Below, piece after piece: positions 1-8,571 of a DNA stretch of 64,000 nucleotides (position 1 is the stretch's first letter; every line of letters begins with the position of its first letter). Below the pieces are notes generated by a model. It worked only from the letters and a program-made list of their open reading frames with translations, was not told the origin of the DNA and did no database searches. Position numbers and translations under genes: made by a program. The stretch comes from Pararhodobacter sp. Lineage in GTDB: Bacteria > Pseudomonadota > Alphaproteobacteria > Rhodobacterales > Rhodobacteraceae. The DNA lies in NCBI GenBank assembly GCA_020832665.1, contig JAFIEG010000005.1:1-64000 (forward strand), in the 5' to 3' direction.

Positions 1-9
1 AAACCGCGC

Positions 10-124
10 CCCTTCATCTTGCGTTAAATACTCCGCCCGTTCATTCGCTCAAATCGCTCCAGTTAAGGTATTTCAGCGAAGGAACGGGAGGAGCCTAGGC
101 CGCAGGTGACGGGGGGCAGCGCCC
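10..124 (-). repeat. dispersed 3'-end repeat, copy 1 (behind prfB)
   Basis: Read on the minus strand, this starts with a G5-6CGCTGCCC hairpin just past the prfB stop, continues through an imperfect inverted repeat built from CTTCGCTGAAAT-like arms, and ends in GTATTTaacGCAAGATGAAG. The same architecture recurs near 4.2, 25.9, 42.0, 51.6, 56.6 and 63.8 kb, each time directly behind a gene and in that gene's direction. The function is not known to me; the hairpins could terminate transcription or protect 3' ends. Confidence 0.75.
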
Positions 125-138
125 GCAAACACCCCGCG

Positions 139-1266
139 TCAGCCCTCGCCCTGCGCCTCGGCGCGGCTCTTGCCGGCAACATCCATCGCCAGCGTCGCCG
201 CCATGAAACCGTCGAGATCGCCATCGAGCACCCCTTGCGTGTCCGAGGTCTCGTGTCCGGTGCGCAGATCCTTCACCATCTGATAGGGCTGCAGCACATA
301 GGATCGTATCTGGTTACCCCAGCCGGCATCGCCCTTGGCGTCATGGGCGGCCTCGATCGCCTCGGTGCGCTTACGCAACTCCAGATCGTAGAGCCGCGAT
401 TTCAGCGCCTGCATGGCGATGGCGCGGTTCTGGTGCTGCGATTTCTGGCTCGACGTCACCACGATGCCCGTGGGCAGGTGGGTAATGCGCACCGCCGAGT
501 CGGTGGTGTTCACATGCTGCCCGCCCGCACCCGATGAGCGATAGGTGTCGATGCGGATCTCGTTGTCGGGCACGGTGATCTCGATGTTTTCATCGACCAC
601 CGGATACACCCAGACCGAGCAGAACGAGGTGTGCCGCCGCGCCGCGCTGTCATAGGGCGAGATGCGCACCAGCCGGTGCACGCCCGATTCCGATTTCAGC
701 CAGCCATAGGCGTTGTGCCCTGCTATGCGATAGGTGGCCGAGCGGATGCCGGCCTCCTCGCCCGGGCTTTCGGCGGTCAACTCCACCTTGTAGCCCTTCT
801 TCTCGGCCCAGCGTACATACATCCGCGCCAGCATAGCCGCCCAGTCACAGCTTTCGGTGCCGCCGGCGCCGGCGTTGATCTCCAGATAGGTGTCGTTGGA
901 ATCGGCCTCGCCGTCGAGCAGCGCCTCAAGCTCCTTCTCGGCGGCGCGCTCGCGCAGCGCCTTCAGCGCCGCTTCGGCCTCGGCGACGATCTCGTCATCG
1001 CCCTCGGCCTCGCCCATTTCGATCAGTTCCAGATTGTCGGCAAGCTCCTGCTTGATCGTGTCATGCGTGCTCAGCGCGTCTATCAGTTGCTGGCGCTCGC
1101 GCATAAGCTTCTGGGCGCGTTCGGGGTCGTTCCACAGATCGGGGTTCTCGATCATGGCGTTGAATTCTTCCAGCCTGTGATCGGCGGTGTCGCGATCCAT
1201 CCGCCGGGCCAGCAGGGAAACCGACTTGCGGATCGCCTCGCTCGTGGCCTGGATTTCTGCGCGCAT
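139..1266 (-). CDS. prfB: peptide chain release factor 2
   Basis: RF2 (375 aa) recognises UGA and UAA stop codons and triggers peptidyl-tRNA hydrolysis on the ribosome. The catalytic GGQ is at residues 248-250, inside [19 protein letters not shown]. The codon-recognition tripeptide, SPF in E. coli RF2, reads SPY here ([18 protein letters not shown]). The N-terminal helical domain is continuous with the rest. There is no in-frame UGA or slippery site near codon 26, so the autoregulatory +1 frameshift of many bacteria is absent. The gene is alone on the minus strand with its own promoter, divergent from tRNA-Asp. The identification is certain; the SPY variant is a change I can see but whose effect I cannot judge. 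Confidence 0.97.
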   Translation of the reverse strand: MRAEIQATSEAIRKSVSLLARRMDRDTADHRLEEFNAMIENPDLWNDPERAQKLMRERQQLIDALSTHDTIKQELADNLELIEMGEAEGDDEIVAEAEAALKALRERAAEKELEALLDGEADSNDTYLEINAGAGGTESCDWAAMLARMYVRWAEKKGYKVELTAESPGEEAGIRSATYRIAGHNAYGWLKSESGVHRLVRISPYDSAARRHTSFCSVWVYPVVDENIEITVPDNEIRIDTYRSSGAGGQHVNTTDSAVRITHLPTGIVVTSSQKSQHQNRAIAMQALKSRLYDLELRKRTEAIEAAHDAKGDAGWGNQIRSYVLQPYQMVKDLRTGHETSDTQGVLDGDLDGFMAATLAMDVAGKSRAEAQGEG

Positions 1267-1307
1267 GTCGGTTGGTCCTGTCGGTTAGGCTATGCAATGC
1301 TGCGGCG

Positions 1308-1336
1308 GTGATACATTGGCCCCGGCAGCGGTGCAA
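1308..1336 (-). promoter_or_regulatory. probable sigma70 promoter of prfB
   Basis: On the minus strand TTGCAC (1336-1331) is followed by a 17-nt spacer and TATCAC (1313-1308). Transcription would start near 1300, giving a leader of about 35 nt before the prfB ATG. The assignment rests on consensus match and position only. Confidence 0.5.
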
Positions 1337-1453
1337 GAAGCCCACGGCGCGGCGTTGCAGCCTTGCGGCGGGCCTGGGGGCGGTCGGGCGAGCGCCTGCG
1401 AACCGGCCGGCACGAAGGATTGTGCACGAGTGTGAAAACCGCGTGCAAGGCTA

Positions 1454-1482
1454 TTGACGCGGCGCGGCGCTTGGCATATTTC
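1454..1482 (+). promoter_or_regulatory. sigma70 promoter of tRNA-Asp
   Basis: TTGACG (1454-1459), a 17-nt spacer and TATTTC (1477-1482) lie 11 nt upstream of the mature tRNA 5' end. The tRNA-Gly gene near 19.9 kb has the same -10 hexamer and the same spacing, which supports both calls. Confidence 0.65.
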
Positions 1483-1493
1483 GCCCCCACAGC

Positions 1494-1570
1494 GCGGTTG
1501 TAGCTCAGTTGGTTAGAGTACCGGCCTGTCACGCCGGGGGTCGCGGGTTCGAGCCCCGTCAACCGCGCCA
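1494..1570 (+). tRNA. tRNA-Asp (anticodon GTC)
   Basis: A 77-nt cloverleaf. The acceptor stem GCGGTTG pairs with CAACCGC, the discriminator is G and CCA is encoded. The anticodon arm is CCGGC-CTGTCAC-GCCGG with anticodon GTC, and the T arm contains GGTTCGA. An intrinsic terminator follows at once, so it is a single-gene transcript. It sits between prfB and the start of the murD-ftsZ block. Confidence 0.97.
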
Positions 1571-1579
1571 TTTTTTCTC

Positions 1580-1615
1580 GAAAGGCCCTCGCCACGGCGG
1601 GGGCTTTCGTTTTTT
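1580..1615 (+). terminator. intrinsic terminator of tRNA-Asp
   Basis: A stem with arms GAAAG(G)CCCTCGCC and GGCGGGGGCTTTC, a 2-nt loop, then a T6 tract. It separates the tRNA transcript from the murD operon. Confidence 0.8.
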
Positions 1616-1694
1616 CGGCTGGTCCGAAGCGCCGGGCAGCGGCAGCCGGAATCTCTTTCGCCCTCGCCGAGGCTGCGCTATAGCGTGAAGAAAA

Positions 1695-1760
1695 ATGGAG
1701 CTGGCGCAGCAATATGTCCCGCCCGTGCCTGCGGGTGCCCTGCGCTACAGAATGTCATGA
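1695..1760 (+). CDS. 21-codon leader ORF upstream of murD (paralogue of 8461-8526)
   Basis: ATG to TGA encodes [14 protein letters not shown] followed by seven more residues, ending 43 nt before the murD ATG. A second 21-codon ORF of identical length lies 45 nt before murB and shares 13 of 21 residues, with the core AQQY(V/I)PPVPA. Several nucleotide differences between them are synonymous (E2, P12, R17, R19) or conservative (V/I, G/A, M/I, S/A), which suggests selection on the peptide. A TATAGC box at 1679-1684 lies 10 nt before the ATG, so the message may be leaderless or nearly so; the -35 is not clear here. The PPVP motif could slow ribosomes. I do not recognise a named family. Confidence 0.5.
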   Translation: MELAQQYVPPVPAGALRYRMS

Positions 1761-1803
1761 TCGCGTTCCGGGTTGGCGCGCCCCTTGCCGGAGTTGCCTT
1801 GAA

Positions 1804-3207
1804 ATGATTGCCGTCCAAGGGTTCGAGGGTGCGCGCGTCGGGGTGCTGGGGCTGGGCCGTTCGGGGCTGGCGACCTGCGCTGCGCTGCGCGCGGGCGGTG
1901 CCGAGCCGCTGGCCTGGGATGACAGCGCCGAGGGCCGCGCGCGCGCCGAGGCCGAGGGCTTTGCCCTGACCGACCTGACCCGCCTGCGTGCATTCGAGGG
2001 GATGGCGGCGCTAATCGTCTCGCCCGGCATCGCGCATCTTTATCCGGCGCCGCATCCCGTCATCGCCGCCGCAAGCGCGGCTGGTGTGCCGGTGGACAAC
2101 GATATCGGCCTGTTCTTTCGCTCGATAGCCCGTAACAACTGGGCAGAGATGGAGCGCCCGCCGCGCGTGGTGGCGGTCACCGGCTCGAACGGCAAATCCA
2201 CCACCACCGCCCTGATTGCCCATATCCTTGGCCATGCCGGGGTGCCGGTGCAGATGGCCGGCAATATCGGCCGCGCGGTGCTGGCGATCGAGCCGCCGGG
2301 CGAGGGCGCGGTGGTGGTGCTGGAACTGTCGAGCTACCAGACCGAACTCGCCCGCGCGCTGACCCCGGATGTGGCGGTGTTCACCAATCTGAACCCCGAT
2401 CACCTGGACCGCCATGGCGGCATCGGCGGTTATTTCGCCGCCAAGCGCCGGCTCTTCGCCGAGGGCGGGCCCGACCGGGCGGTGATCGGCGTCGACGAGC
2501 CCGAGGGCCGCTTTCTGGCCATGCAGACGGGCGAGGGGCCGGGCGACATGCGCGTGATCCGCATCTCTTCGGGGCAGAAGTTGCAAGGGGTGGGCTGGTT
2601 GGTCTTTGCGCGCAAGGGGTTTCTGGCCGAGTGGCGCGTGGGAAAGCAGGTGGCGGCGGTCGATCTGCGTCCGCTGCCCGGCCTGCCCGGCGCGCATAAC
2701 CACCAGAATGCCTGCGCTGCCTGGGCGGCGGCCCGCGCGCTCGGTCTGGCGCCGCGCCAGATCGAGGCGTCGCTGGCCGGTTTCACCGGCCTGCCGCATC
2801 GCAGCCAGCTGGTGGCCGAAATTGCCGGGGTGCGCTACGTCAACGACTCCAAGGCGACGAATGTGGAAAGCGCCGCAAGCGCACTGCAGGCGTTTGACCG
2901 CATCCGCTGGATCGCGGGCGGCCTGGGCAAGGAGGGCGGCATCGCCGCGCTGGCGCCGCATCTGGGCCATGTTGCAAAAGCCTATCTGATCGGCCACTCG
3001 GCGCGCGCCTTTGCGCTGCAAATGGGCGATACCGAGCACGAGATCTGCGATACGATGGCAGCCGCCGTCGCCCGCGCGGCGGCAGAGGCGCAACCGGGCG
3101 AGGTGGTGCTGCTGGCCCCGGCGGCGGCGAGCTTCGACCAATACCCCGATTTCGAGAAACGCGGCGAGGATTTCATGGCCTGCGTGCGCGCGCTGGCCAG
3201 GGCATGA
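1804..3207 (+). CDS. murD: UDP-N-acetylmuramoyl-L-alanine--D-glutamate ligase
   Basis: Adds D-Glu to UDP-MurNAc-L-Ala with ATP in the cytoplasmic steps of peptidoglycan synthesis. The 467 aa protein has the Mur-ligase N-terminal domain with [11 protein letters not shown] at residues 12-22, the P-loop GSNGKSTT at 127-134 and the C-terminal ligand-binding domain ([22 protein letters not shown]). The start is the ATG that opens [12 protein letters not shown]; longer readings from 1714 run through the leader ORF and lack family similarity. It is the first dcw gene in the window. mraY and murE/F, often found just upstream, are replaced by tRNA-Asp and prfB, so the dcw cluster is split. The stop lies 10 nt before rarD. 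Confidence 0.96.
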   Translation: MIAVQGFEGARVGVLGLGRSGLATCAALRAGGAEPLAWDDSAEGRARAEAEGFALTDLTRLRAFEGMAALIVSPGIAHLYPAPHPVIAAASAAGVPVDNDIGLFFRSIARNNWAEMERPPRVVAVTGSNGKSTTTALIAHILGHAGVPVQMAGNIGRAVLAIEPPGEGAVVVLELSSYQTELARALTPDVAVFTNLNPDHLDRHGGIGGYFAAKRRLFAEGGPDRAVIGVDEPEGRFLAMQTGEGPGDMRVIRISSGQKLQGVGWLVFARKGFLAEWRVGKQVAAVDLRPLPGLPGAHNHQNACAAWAAARALGLAPRQIEASLAGFTGLPHRSQLVAEIAGVRYVNDSKATNVESAASALQAFDRIRWIAGGLGKEGGIAALAPHLGHVAKAYLIGHSARAFALQMGDTEHEICDTMAAAVARAAAEAQPGEVVLLAPAAASFDQYPDFEKRGEDFMACVRALARA

Positions 3208-3217
3208 GGACCCCGGC

Positions 3218-4141
3218 ATGAGCGCGCGCCGGGAACGGGCCCCCGGCTCGGCCCTGTCGCCGGTCAGTGAGGGCGATACAAGGCGCGGCTTTGCCTTCGC
3301 GCTGGCCGCCTATCTCTTGTGGGGCGTGCTGCCGCTCTATCTGAAGGCGCTCGAGCATGTGCAGGTCGCCGAGGTGCTGGCGCATCGCGTCGTCTGGTCG
3401 GTGCCGGTGGCGCTTGCGGTGCTGGTGGTGCTGGGGCGCACCGCCGATCTGCGCGCCGCGATGCTGGCGCCGCGCGTGCTGGGCATGGCGATGGTGACAG
3501 CGGCGCTGGTCACGGTCAATTGGGGGTTCTATTTCTGGGCGATCCAGAGCGGGCAGGCGGTCGAAGCGGCGCTGGGCTACTATATCAACCCGTTGTTTTC
3601 GATCCTGCTGGGCGCGATATTTCTGGGCGAGAAGCTCAGCGCTCGGCAATGGGCGGCGGTGGCGCTGGCCGCCTCGGCGGTCGCGCTCTTGACCATCGAG
3701 GCCGGGCGACTGCCGCTGGTGGCGCTGGGGCTGACCGTCAGCTGGGGCTTCTATGCACTGCTCAAGCGCTCGCTGCCGGTGGGGCCGAACCAGGGTTTCA
3801 CGCTTGAGGTAATTATCCTGACCCCCTTTGCGCTGGCCGGCATGCTGTGGCTGCAGGGGCAGGGCGCGCTGCATCTCACGCAGGCGGGGGCGCTGGATCT
3901 GGTGCTCCTGCTGGGCTGCGGGGTGATCACGGCGGTGCCGCTGATGTGCTACGCCAATGGCGCCAAGGGGCTGACGCTTTCGACGATCGCCATCATGCAA
4001 TACATCACCCCAAGCTTCATTTTCCTGATTGCCCTCTTCGTCTTCGGCGAGCCCTTTGAGGGAGCGCGGCTGGTGGCATTTCCAATGATCTGGGTGGCAC
4101 TGGTGCTGTATTCCACCGAGATCCTGCGCCGACGGCGATAA
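3218..4141 (+). CDS. rarD: RarD-type EamA permease
   Basis: A 307 aa inner-membrane protein with about ten hydrophobic segments arranged as two EamA repeats, the drug/metabolite transporter fold. The N-terminal GFAFALAAYLLWGVLPLYLKAL and the central KRSLPVGPNQGFTLE match the RarD subfamily (annotated in E. coli as chloramphenicol-sensitivity protein; physiological substrate not established). The start is the ATG 10 nt behind the murD stop, so it is probably cotranscribed with murD. It has no evident role in division and interrupts the murD-ftsW linkage; a dispersed repeat lies behind it. Subfamily confidence is good, substrate unknown. Confidence 0.85.
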   Translation: MSARRERAPGSALSPVSEGDTRRGFAFALAAYLLWGVLPLYLKALEHVQVAEVLAHRVVWSVPVALAVLVVLGRTADLRAAMLAPRVLGMAMVTAALVTVNWGFYFWAIQSGQAVEAALGYYINPLFSILLGAIFLGEKLSARQWAAVALAASAVALLTIEAGRLPLVALGLTVSWGFYALLKRSLPVGPNQGFTLEVIILTPFALAGMLWLQGQGALHLTQAGALDLVLLLGCGVITAVPLMCYANGAKGLTLSTIAIMQYITPSFIFLIALFVFGEPFEGARLVAFPMIWVALVLYSTEILRRRR

Positions 4142-4160
4142 GCCGGCCGCCGGGGCGGGA

Positions 4161-4223
4161 AGGGGGCGCTGCCCCCCGTCCGCTTTGCGGACTCCCCCCG
4201 GCGTATTTTGGGGCAAGATGAAG
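4161..4223 (+). repeat. dispersed 3'-end repeat, copy 2 (behind rarD)
   Basis: GGGGGCGCTGCCCCCC hairpin, a short second inverted repeat (GTCCGCTTTGCGGAC), then CCCCCCGGCGTATTTTGGGGCAAGATGAAG split across positions 4195-4223. It occupies most of the 184-nt gap between rarD and ftsW. Same orientation as the gene in front of it. Confidence 0.8.
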
Positions 4224-4325
4224 GGCCGAGGCAGGGCGGGGCTGGCAAGGAGGCCGGATTCGCGCTATCGTGGCTCTCAGACCCGGAAAACGGGCATGCG
4301 TGAGGCATAACAGAGCAGGATTGCC

Positions 4326-5492
4326 ATGACGGAAATGGTTCATGGCACCGGGCCGGCCCATGCCGGCGAGCCGGTGCTGTCGCGCTGGTGGCATACGGTC
4401 GATCGCTGGACAATTTCCTGCGTGCTGTTGCTGTTCGGAGCCGGGCTGTTGCTGGCGCTGGCCTCCTCGCCGCCGCTCGCCACGCGCAACAACCTGCCGC
4501 CGTTTCATTATTTCGAGCGCCAGGCCTTCTTCGGCGCTGTGGCGCTGGCGGTGATGTTCGTGGTTTCACTGATGTCGCCGGTGACCATCCGGCGCTGGGC
4601 GGTGTTCGGTTGCATCGCCAGCTTCGTGGCACTGATCCTGTTGCCCTTCATCGGCACCGATTTCGGCAAGGGTGCCACGCGCTGGATCAGCCTGGGCTTT
4701 GCCAGCGTGCAGCCATCCGAGTTTCTCAAGCCCTGCCTGGCGGTGGTGGCGGCCTGGTTTCTCTCGGCGGCGCAGGAGCCGGGCGGGCCGCCGGGGCGCA
4801 CGCTCTCATTGGCGCTGGTGCTGGCGGCCGTGTTCCTGCTTGTGCTGCAGCCCGATTTCGGCCAGGCGGCGCTGATCCTCTTTGCCTGGGGGGTGATGTA
4901 TTTCGCCTCTGGCGCACCGATCCTGCTCATTGTCGCGCTGGCCGGGCTGGTGCTGGCCGGCAGCACGCTGGCCTATAACGGCTCGGCGCATTTCGCGCGG
5001 CGCATCGACGGCTTTCTCGCCGCCGAGGTCGATTCGCGCTCGCAGCTGGGCTATGCCACGGCGGCAATCCAGGAGGGCGGGATGTTCGGCCTGGGCGTGG
5101 GCGAGGGGCAGGTAAAGTGGCAACTCCCCGATGCCCATACCGATTTCATCATCGCCGTGGCGGCCGAGGAATACGGTTTCGTGCTGGTCGCCTTCATCAT
5201 CGGGCTTTACGCCACCATCTGCCTGCGCGCACTGTCGCGGCTGATGCGCGAGCGCGACCCCTTCGTGCGGCTGGCGGGTACGGGTGTGGTGGCGATCTTC
5301 TCGGCGCAGGCCATGATCAATATGGGGGTGGCGGTGCGCCTGTTGCCGGCCAAGGGGATGACGCTGCCCTTCGTCAGCTATGGTGGCTCGTCGCTGGTGG
5401 CGATGGGGCTGATGATGGGCGTATTGCTTGCATTGACGCGCGCGCGCCCCCAAGGTGAGATTGGCGACATACTGTTGACGCGGGGGCGCTGA
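4326..5492 (+). CDS. ftsW: FtsW, SEDS-family septal peptidoglycan polymerase
   Basis: Polytopic inner-membrane protein (388 aa) of the SEDS family. In the established model it polymerises lipid II at the septum with a partner class B PBP. About ten hydrophobic segments are visible, with the family signatures [19 protein letters not shown] and, near the C-terminus, [15 protein letters not shown]. The N-terminal cytoplasmic tail is about 25 residues. The start follows AGCAGGA at 8 nt. The stop overlaps the murG start (TGATG), implying translational coupling of polymerase and lipid II synthase. The FtsI partner is not in the window. Confidence 0.95.
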   Translation: MTEMVHGTGPAHAGEPVLSRWWHTVDRWTISCVLLLFGAGLLLALASSPPLATRNNLPPFHYFERQAFFGAVALAVMFVVSLMSPVTIRRWAVFGCIASFVALILLPFIGTDFGKGATRWISLGFASVQPSEFLKPCLAVVAAWFLSAAQEPGGPPGRTLSLALVLAAVFLLVLQPDFGQAALILFAWGVMYFASGAPILLIVALAGLVLAGSTLAYNGSAHFARRIDGFLAAEVDSRSQLGYATAAIQEGGMFGLGVGEGQVKWQLPDAHTDFIIAVAAEEYGFVLVAFIIGLYATICLRALSRLMRERDPFVRLAGTGVVAIFSAQAMINMGVAVRLLPAKGMTLPFVSYGGSSLVAMGLMMGVLLALTRARPQGEIGDILLTRGR

Positions 5493-6652
5493 TGGGCCGA
5501 AGCAGGGCAGGCAGGCCGCCGCTAGCCGTTATCGCGGCGGGCGGCACGGGCGGGCACATGTTCCCCGCCCAGGCGCTGGCCGAGGTGCTGCTGGCGCGTG
5601 GCTGGCGGGTGGTGCTGTCGACCGATGCGCGCGGCGCGCGCTATGCCGGCGGCTTCCCCGATTCGGTGGCGCGGCGTGTGGTGCCCTCGGCCAGCTTTGC
5701 GCGCGGCGGCGGGTTGGCGGGCCGCGCGCTGGTGCCGTTTCGCATTCTCGCCGGGGTGTTCCAGGCGGTGCTGGGCATGCTATTCGACCGGCCGGCGGTG
5801 GTGATCGGCTTTGGCGGCTATCCGGCGATCCCGGCGCTGTCGGCGGCCTGGGCCTTGCGCGTGCCGCGGCTGATTCATGAACAGAACGGCGTTCTGGGCC
5901 GGGTGAACGAGGTTTTCGCGCGCCGGGTCGATGCGGTCGCCTGCGGCACCTGGCCCACGGCGCTGCCGCGCGGGGTCGAGGGTATCCATACCGGCAACCC
6001 GGTGCGCGCCGCCTTGCGCGCGCGCGCCGGCGCGCCCTATATCCCGCCCGGCGATTACCCGATGAGCGTGGTGGTGGTGGGCGGCAGCCAGGGCGCCAGG
6101 GCGCTGTCCGACAAAGTGCCCGCGGCGCTGGCGGCGCTGCCCGAGGCGCTGCGCCGGCATCTGCGTATCGCCCATCAGGCCCGCGATGAGGATATCGCGC
6201 GCGTGACCGCGGTCTATGACGAAGCCGGGCTGCCGGCCGAGGTGGCGCCTTTCTTCGACGATATTGAGCGGCGCTTTTCCGAGGCGCAGCTTGTCATTGC
6301 CCGCGCCGGGGCATCGACGATCGCCGATCTGACGGTGATCGGCCGGCCGGCGGTATTGATTCCCTATCCGCATGCCGCGCGCGACCACCAGGCGGCCAAT
6401 GCCCATGTGCTGGGCGAGGCGCAGGCGGCGGTGGTGATTCCGCAGCGCCTGCTCAAGCCCGAGGCTCTGACCGAGCATCTGGAGGGCATTCTGAACCATG
6501 CCGCCGGTGCGCAGGGCATGGCCGCTGCGGCGCTGGCGCTGGGCCGGCCCGATGCCGCCGAGCGCCTGGCCGCGCTGGTCGAGCGTATTGCCGGCATCGG
6601 CGGCACCGATGACGGCGAACAGGCGCTTGGCAGCGATGCCGGCGGGCGCTAA
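5492..6652 (+). CDS. murG: UDP-GlcNAc:MurNAc-(pentapeptide)-pyrophosphoryl-undecaprenol GlcNAc transferase
   Basis: Membrane-associated GT-B glycosyltransferase (386 aa) that makes lipid II from lipid I. The N-terminal glycine-rich loop is [17 protein letters not shown] (about residues 16-32); the acceptor-side [11 protein letters not shown] and the donor-side VVGGSQGAR and [11 protein letters not shown] loops are present. Its ATG shares one base with the ftsW stop. The C-terminal tail ([17 protein letters not shown]) is a little longer than usual. murC follows after 30 nt, so ftsW-murG-murC form one transcription unit. Confidence 0.96.
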   Translation: MGRSRAGRPPLAVIAAGGTGGHMFPAQALAEVLLARGWRVVLSTDARGARYAGGFPDSVARRVVPSASFARGGGLAGRALVPFRILAGVFQAVLGMLFDRPAVVIGFGGYPAIPALSAAWALRVPRLIHEQNGVLGRVNEVFARRVDAVACGTWPTALPRGVEGIHTGNPVRAALRARAGAPYIPPGDYPMSVVVVGGSQGARALSDKVPAALAALPEALRRHLRIAHQARDEDIARVTAVYDEAGLPAEVAPFFDDIERRFSEAQLVIARAGASTIADLTVIGRPAVLIPYPHAARDHQAANAHVLGEAQAAVVIPQRLLKPEALTEHLEGILNHAAGAQGMAAAALALGRPDAAERLAALVERIAGIGGTDDGEQALGSDAGGR

Positions 6653-6682
6653 ACCCGGCCCGGCAAAGCGCAAGAGGCCGGC

Positions 6683-8116
6683 ATGACCCTTCCCCCCAAC
6701 CCTTCCCGCAAGCACAGCCTGCTGCCCGCCGGGCTGGGCCCGGTGCATTTCATCGGCATCGGCGGCATCGGCATGTCGGGCATTGCCGAGATCCTGCTGG
6801 GCGACGGGCACAAGGTGCAGGGCTCTGACCTGAAGGCAAGCGCCATCACCAGCCGGCTGGAGGGGCAGGGCGCGCGCATTTTCATCGGCCAGGAGGCCGG
6901 CAATCTGGGTGAAGCCGCGGTGGTGGTGGTCTCAAGCGCGATCCGCCCCGACAACCCCGAACTGGCAGCGGCACGCGCATGCGGGCTGCCGGTGGTGCAC
7001 CGCTCGGAAATGCTGGCCGAAGTGATGCGCCTGCGCGCCACGGTCGCGGTAGCCGGCACGCATGGCAAGACCACCACCACCACGATGGTGGCCGCGCTGA
7101 TGGATCAGGCCGGACTGGCGCCGACGGTGATCAATGGCGGCGTGATCCACGCCTATGGCTCGAATGCGCGCGCCGGGTCGGGCGAGTGGATGGTGGTCGA
7201 GGCCGATGAAAGCGACGGCTCCTTCAACCGGCTGCCGGTTAGCGTGGCCATCGTCACCAATATCGACCCCGAGCATATGGAGCATTGGGGTGATATCGAA
7301 GCGCTGCGCGAAGGGTTTCGTCGCTTCGTGCAATCCATTCCCTTCTACGGGCAGGCAGTGCTGAACACCGATCACCCCGAGGTGGCGGCGCTGGCCGATG
7401 CGCTGCGCGACCGGCGCATCACCCGTTTCGGGCTGGGGGAAGGGGCGGATCTGCGCGCCGAGGGTGTCAGGTTCGAAAATGGAAAGGCGCTCTTCGATAT
7501 CCGGGTCAAAACGGGTGAGAAAGATCGGATAATTAAAAGTTGTGAGCTGCCCATGCCCGGCGATCACAATGTCTCGAACGCGCTGGCGGCGGTTGGGGTG
7601 GCGCTGCATCTGGGTGTCGATGACGCCACCATCCGCGCCGGGCTGGCGGGGTTTGGCGGTGTTGCGCGCCGCTTCACACGCATCGGCGAGGTGCGCGGGG
7701 TGACGGTGATCGACGATTACGGCCATCACCCCGTCGAGATTGCCGCGGCGCTCAGCGCCGCGCGCCAGTCGGTGGCGCCGGGCGCGCGTGTCATCGCCGT
7801 GCATCAGCCGCATCGCTTCACCCGGCTCAGCCGGTTGTTCGGCGATTTCTGCACCGCCTTTGCCAAGGCCGATCTGGTGGCCATCGCGCCGGTCTATGCC
7901 GCCGGCGAGGCGCCGATTGCCGGTGCCAGCCGCGACGATCTGCTGGCCGGCATCCGCGCGAGCGGGCACCCTTCGGTGCATGCGCTCGATACCGAGGATG
8001 ATCTCGAAGCGCTGGTGCGCGCCCATGCCCGCCCCGGCGACATGGTGATCTGCCTGGGTGCGGGCACCATCTCGGCCTGGGCGCAGGCGCTGCCGGCCCG
8101 GCTGGACGCGGCGTGA
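6683..8116 (+). CDS. murC: UDP-N-acetylmuramate--L-alanine ligase
   Basis: ATP-dependent ligase (477 aa) adding the first L-Ala to UDP-MurNAc in the cytoplasm. The N-terminal Rossmann motif [14 protein letters not shown] is at about residues 23-36, and the P-loop [10 protein letters not shown] is at 125-134. The central DESDGSF and the C-terminal [10 protein letters not shown] motif are intact. The start is the first ATG after AAGAGG. Continuous with murG upstream and the small membrane protein at 8124 downstream. Confidence 0.96.
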   Translation: MTLPPNPSRKHSLLPAGLGPVHFIGIGGIGMSGIAEILLGDGHKVQGSDLKASAITSRLEGQGARIFIGQEAGNLGEAAVVVVSSAIRPDNPELAAARACGLPVVHRSEMLAEVMRLRATVAVAGTHGKTTTTTMVAALMDQAGLAPTVINGGVIHAYGSNARAGSGEWMVVEADESDGSFNRLPVSVAIVTNIDPEHMEHWGDIEALREGFRRFVQSIPFYGQAVLNTDHPEVAALADALRDRRITRFGLGEGADLRAEGVRFENGKALFDIRVKTGEKDRIIKSCELPMPGDHNVSNALAAVGVALHLGVDDATIRAGLAGFGGVARRFTRIGEVRGVTVIDDYGHHPVEIAAALSAARQSVAPGARVIAVHQPHRFTRLSRLFGDFCTAFAKADLVAIAPVYAAGEAPIAGASRDDLLAGIRASGHPSVHALDTEDDLEALVRAHARPGDMVICLGAGTISAWAQALPARLDAA

Positions 8117-8123
8117 GAAGGCG

Positions 8124-8384
8124 ATGAATGCCGCCCCCTTCCTGGTGCCGGCGGGCGCCCTGATCGCCGGGCTGGCGGCGGGCTGGGCGCTGGCGCGCTA
8201 CTGGCGGCGCGGCGCGGCATGGGCGTTGGCGGCGGTTCTTTTCGCGGCGGCGGTGGCGCTCGGCATCGCCGGGCGGCAGGCGCAGGGCTTCGAGGGGCTG
8301 GGCTATGCCATAGCCGGGCTGTTGATGGCCGTCCCGGCCTCGGCGGGGGCGGCGCTTGGCGGCTGGCTTGGCAAGCGCCCGTAG
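8124..8384 (+). CDS. 86 aa membrane protein between murC and murB
   Basis: A short protein with three probable membrane segments (about residues 5-26, 32-50 and 60-80) separated by Arg-rich turns (ALARYWRRG). The C-terminus GWLGKRP is basic. It begins 7 nt after murC and must be translated from the same message. I do not recognise catalytic residues. Small hydrophobic proteins (DUF2484-type) are known at this place in Rhodobacteraceae dcw clusters, but I cannot confirm membership by eye. A role near the membrane-bound Mur enzymes is only inferred from position. Confidence 0.7.
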   Translation: MNAAPFLVPAGALIAGLAAGWALARYWRRGAAWALAAVLFAAAVALGIAGRQAQGFEGLGYAIAGLLMAVPASAGAALGGWLGKRP

Positions 8385-8410
8385 GGTGGGCAATATTGCC
8401 CGCCCCACCC
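8384..8410 (+). terminator. GGGTGGGCAATATTGCCC hairpin before murB
   Basis: A near-perfect palindrome (one bulged C) overlapping the stop of the 86 aa gene. Related hairpins with the same GTGGGCAAT/ATTGCCCAC core lie at 19728 and 56414. There is no T tract, so rho-independent termination is uncertain; it could attenuate read-through into the separate murB promoter region. Confidence 0.5.
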
Positions 8411-8423
8411 ATCGCCCGTCGGC

Positions 8424-8452
8424 TGGACAGGCTGCGGGGTGCGGGCTATAGG
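8424..8452 (+). promoter_or_regulatory. promoter in front of the murB leader ORF
   Basis: TGGACA (8424-8429), a 17-nt spacer and TATAGG (8447-8452). The predicted start falls at about 8459-8461, which is the ATG of the 21-codon ORF, suggesting a leaderless message. The corresponding -10 upstream of murD (TATAGC, 1679) is conserved in the duplicated block. Confidence 0.5.
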
Positions 8453-8460
8453 CGAAGAAT

Positions 8461-8526
8461 ATGGAACCGGCGCAGCAATATATCCCGCCCGTGCCGGCGG
8501 CTCCCAAGCGTATCCGGATAGCGTGA
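8461..8526 (+). CDS. 21-codon leader ORF upstream of murB (paralogue of 1695-1760)
   Basis: Encodes MEPAQQYIPPVPAAPKRIRI plus a final A, then TGA. Length, position and sequence parallel the ORF before murD: 13 of 21 residues are identical and the whole block from the -10 box through codon 13 aligns with few changes. The gap to the murB ATG is 45 nt. Its start codon coincides with the predicted transcription start. It may be a regulatory leader peptide, its PPVP stretch being a candidate pausing site, or only a relic of a duplicated promoter segment. Confidence 0.5.
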   Translation: MEPAQQYIPPVPAAPKRIRIA

Positions 8527-8571
8527 CCTTGAGTCCAGGAAGGCACAGACAGCACGGCAAGGAACCGCCCA

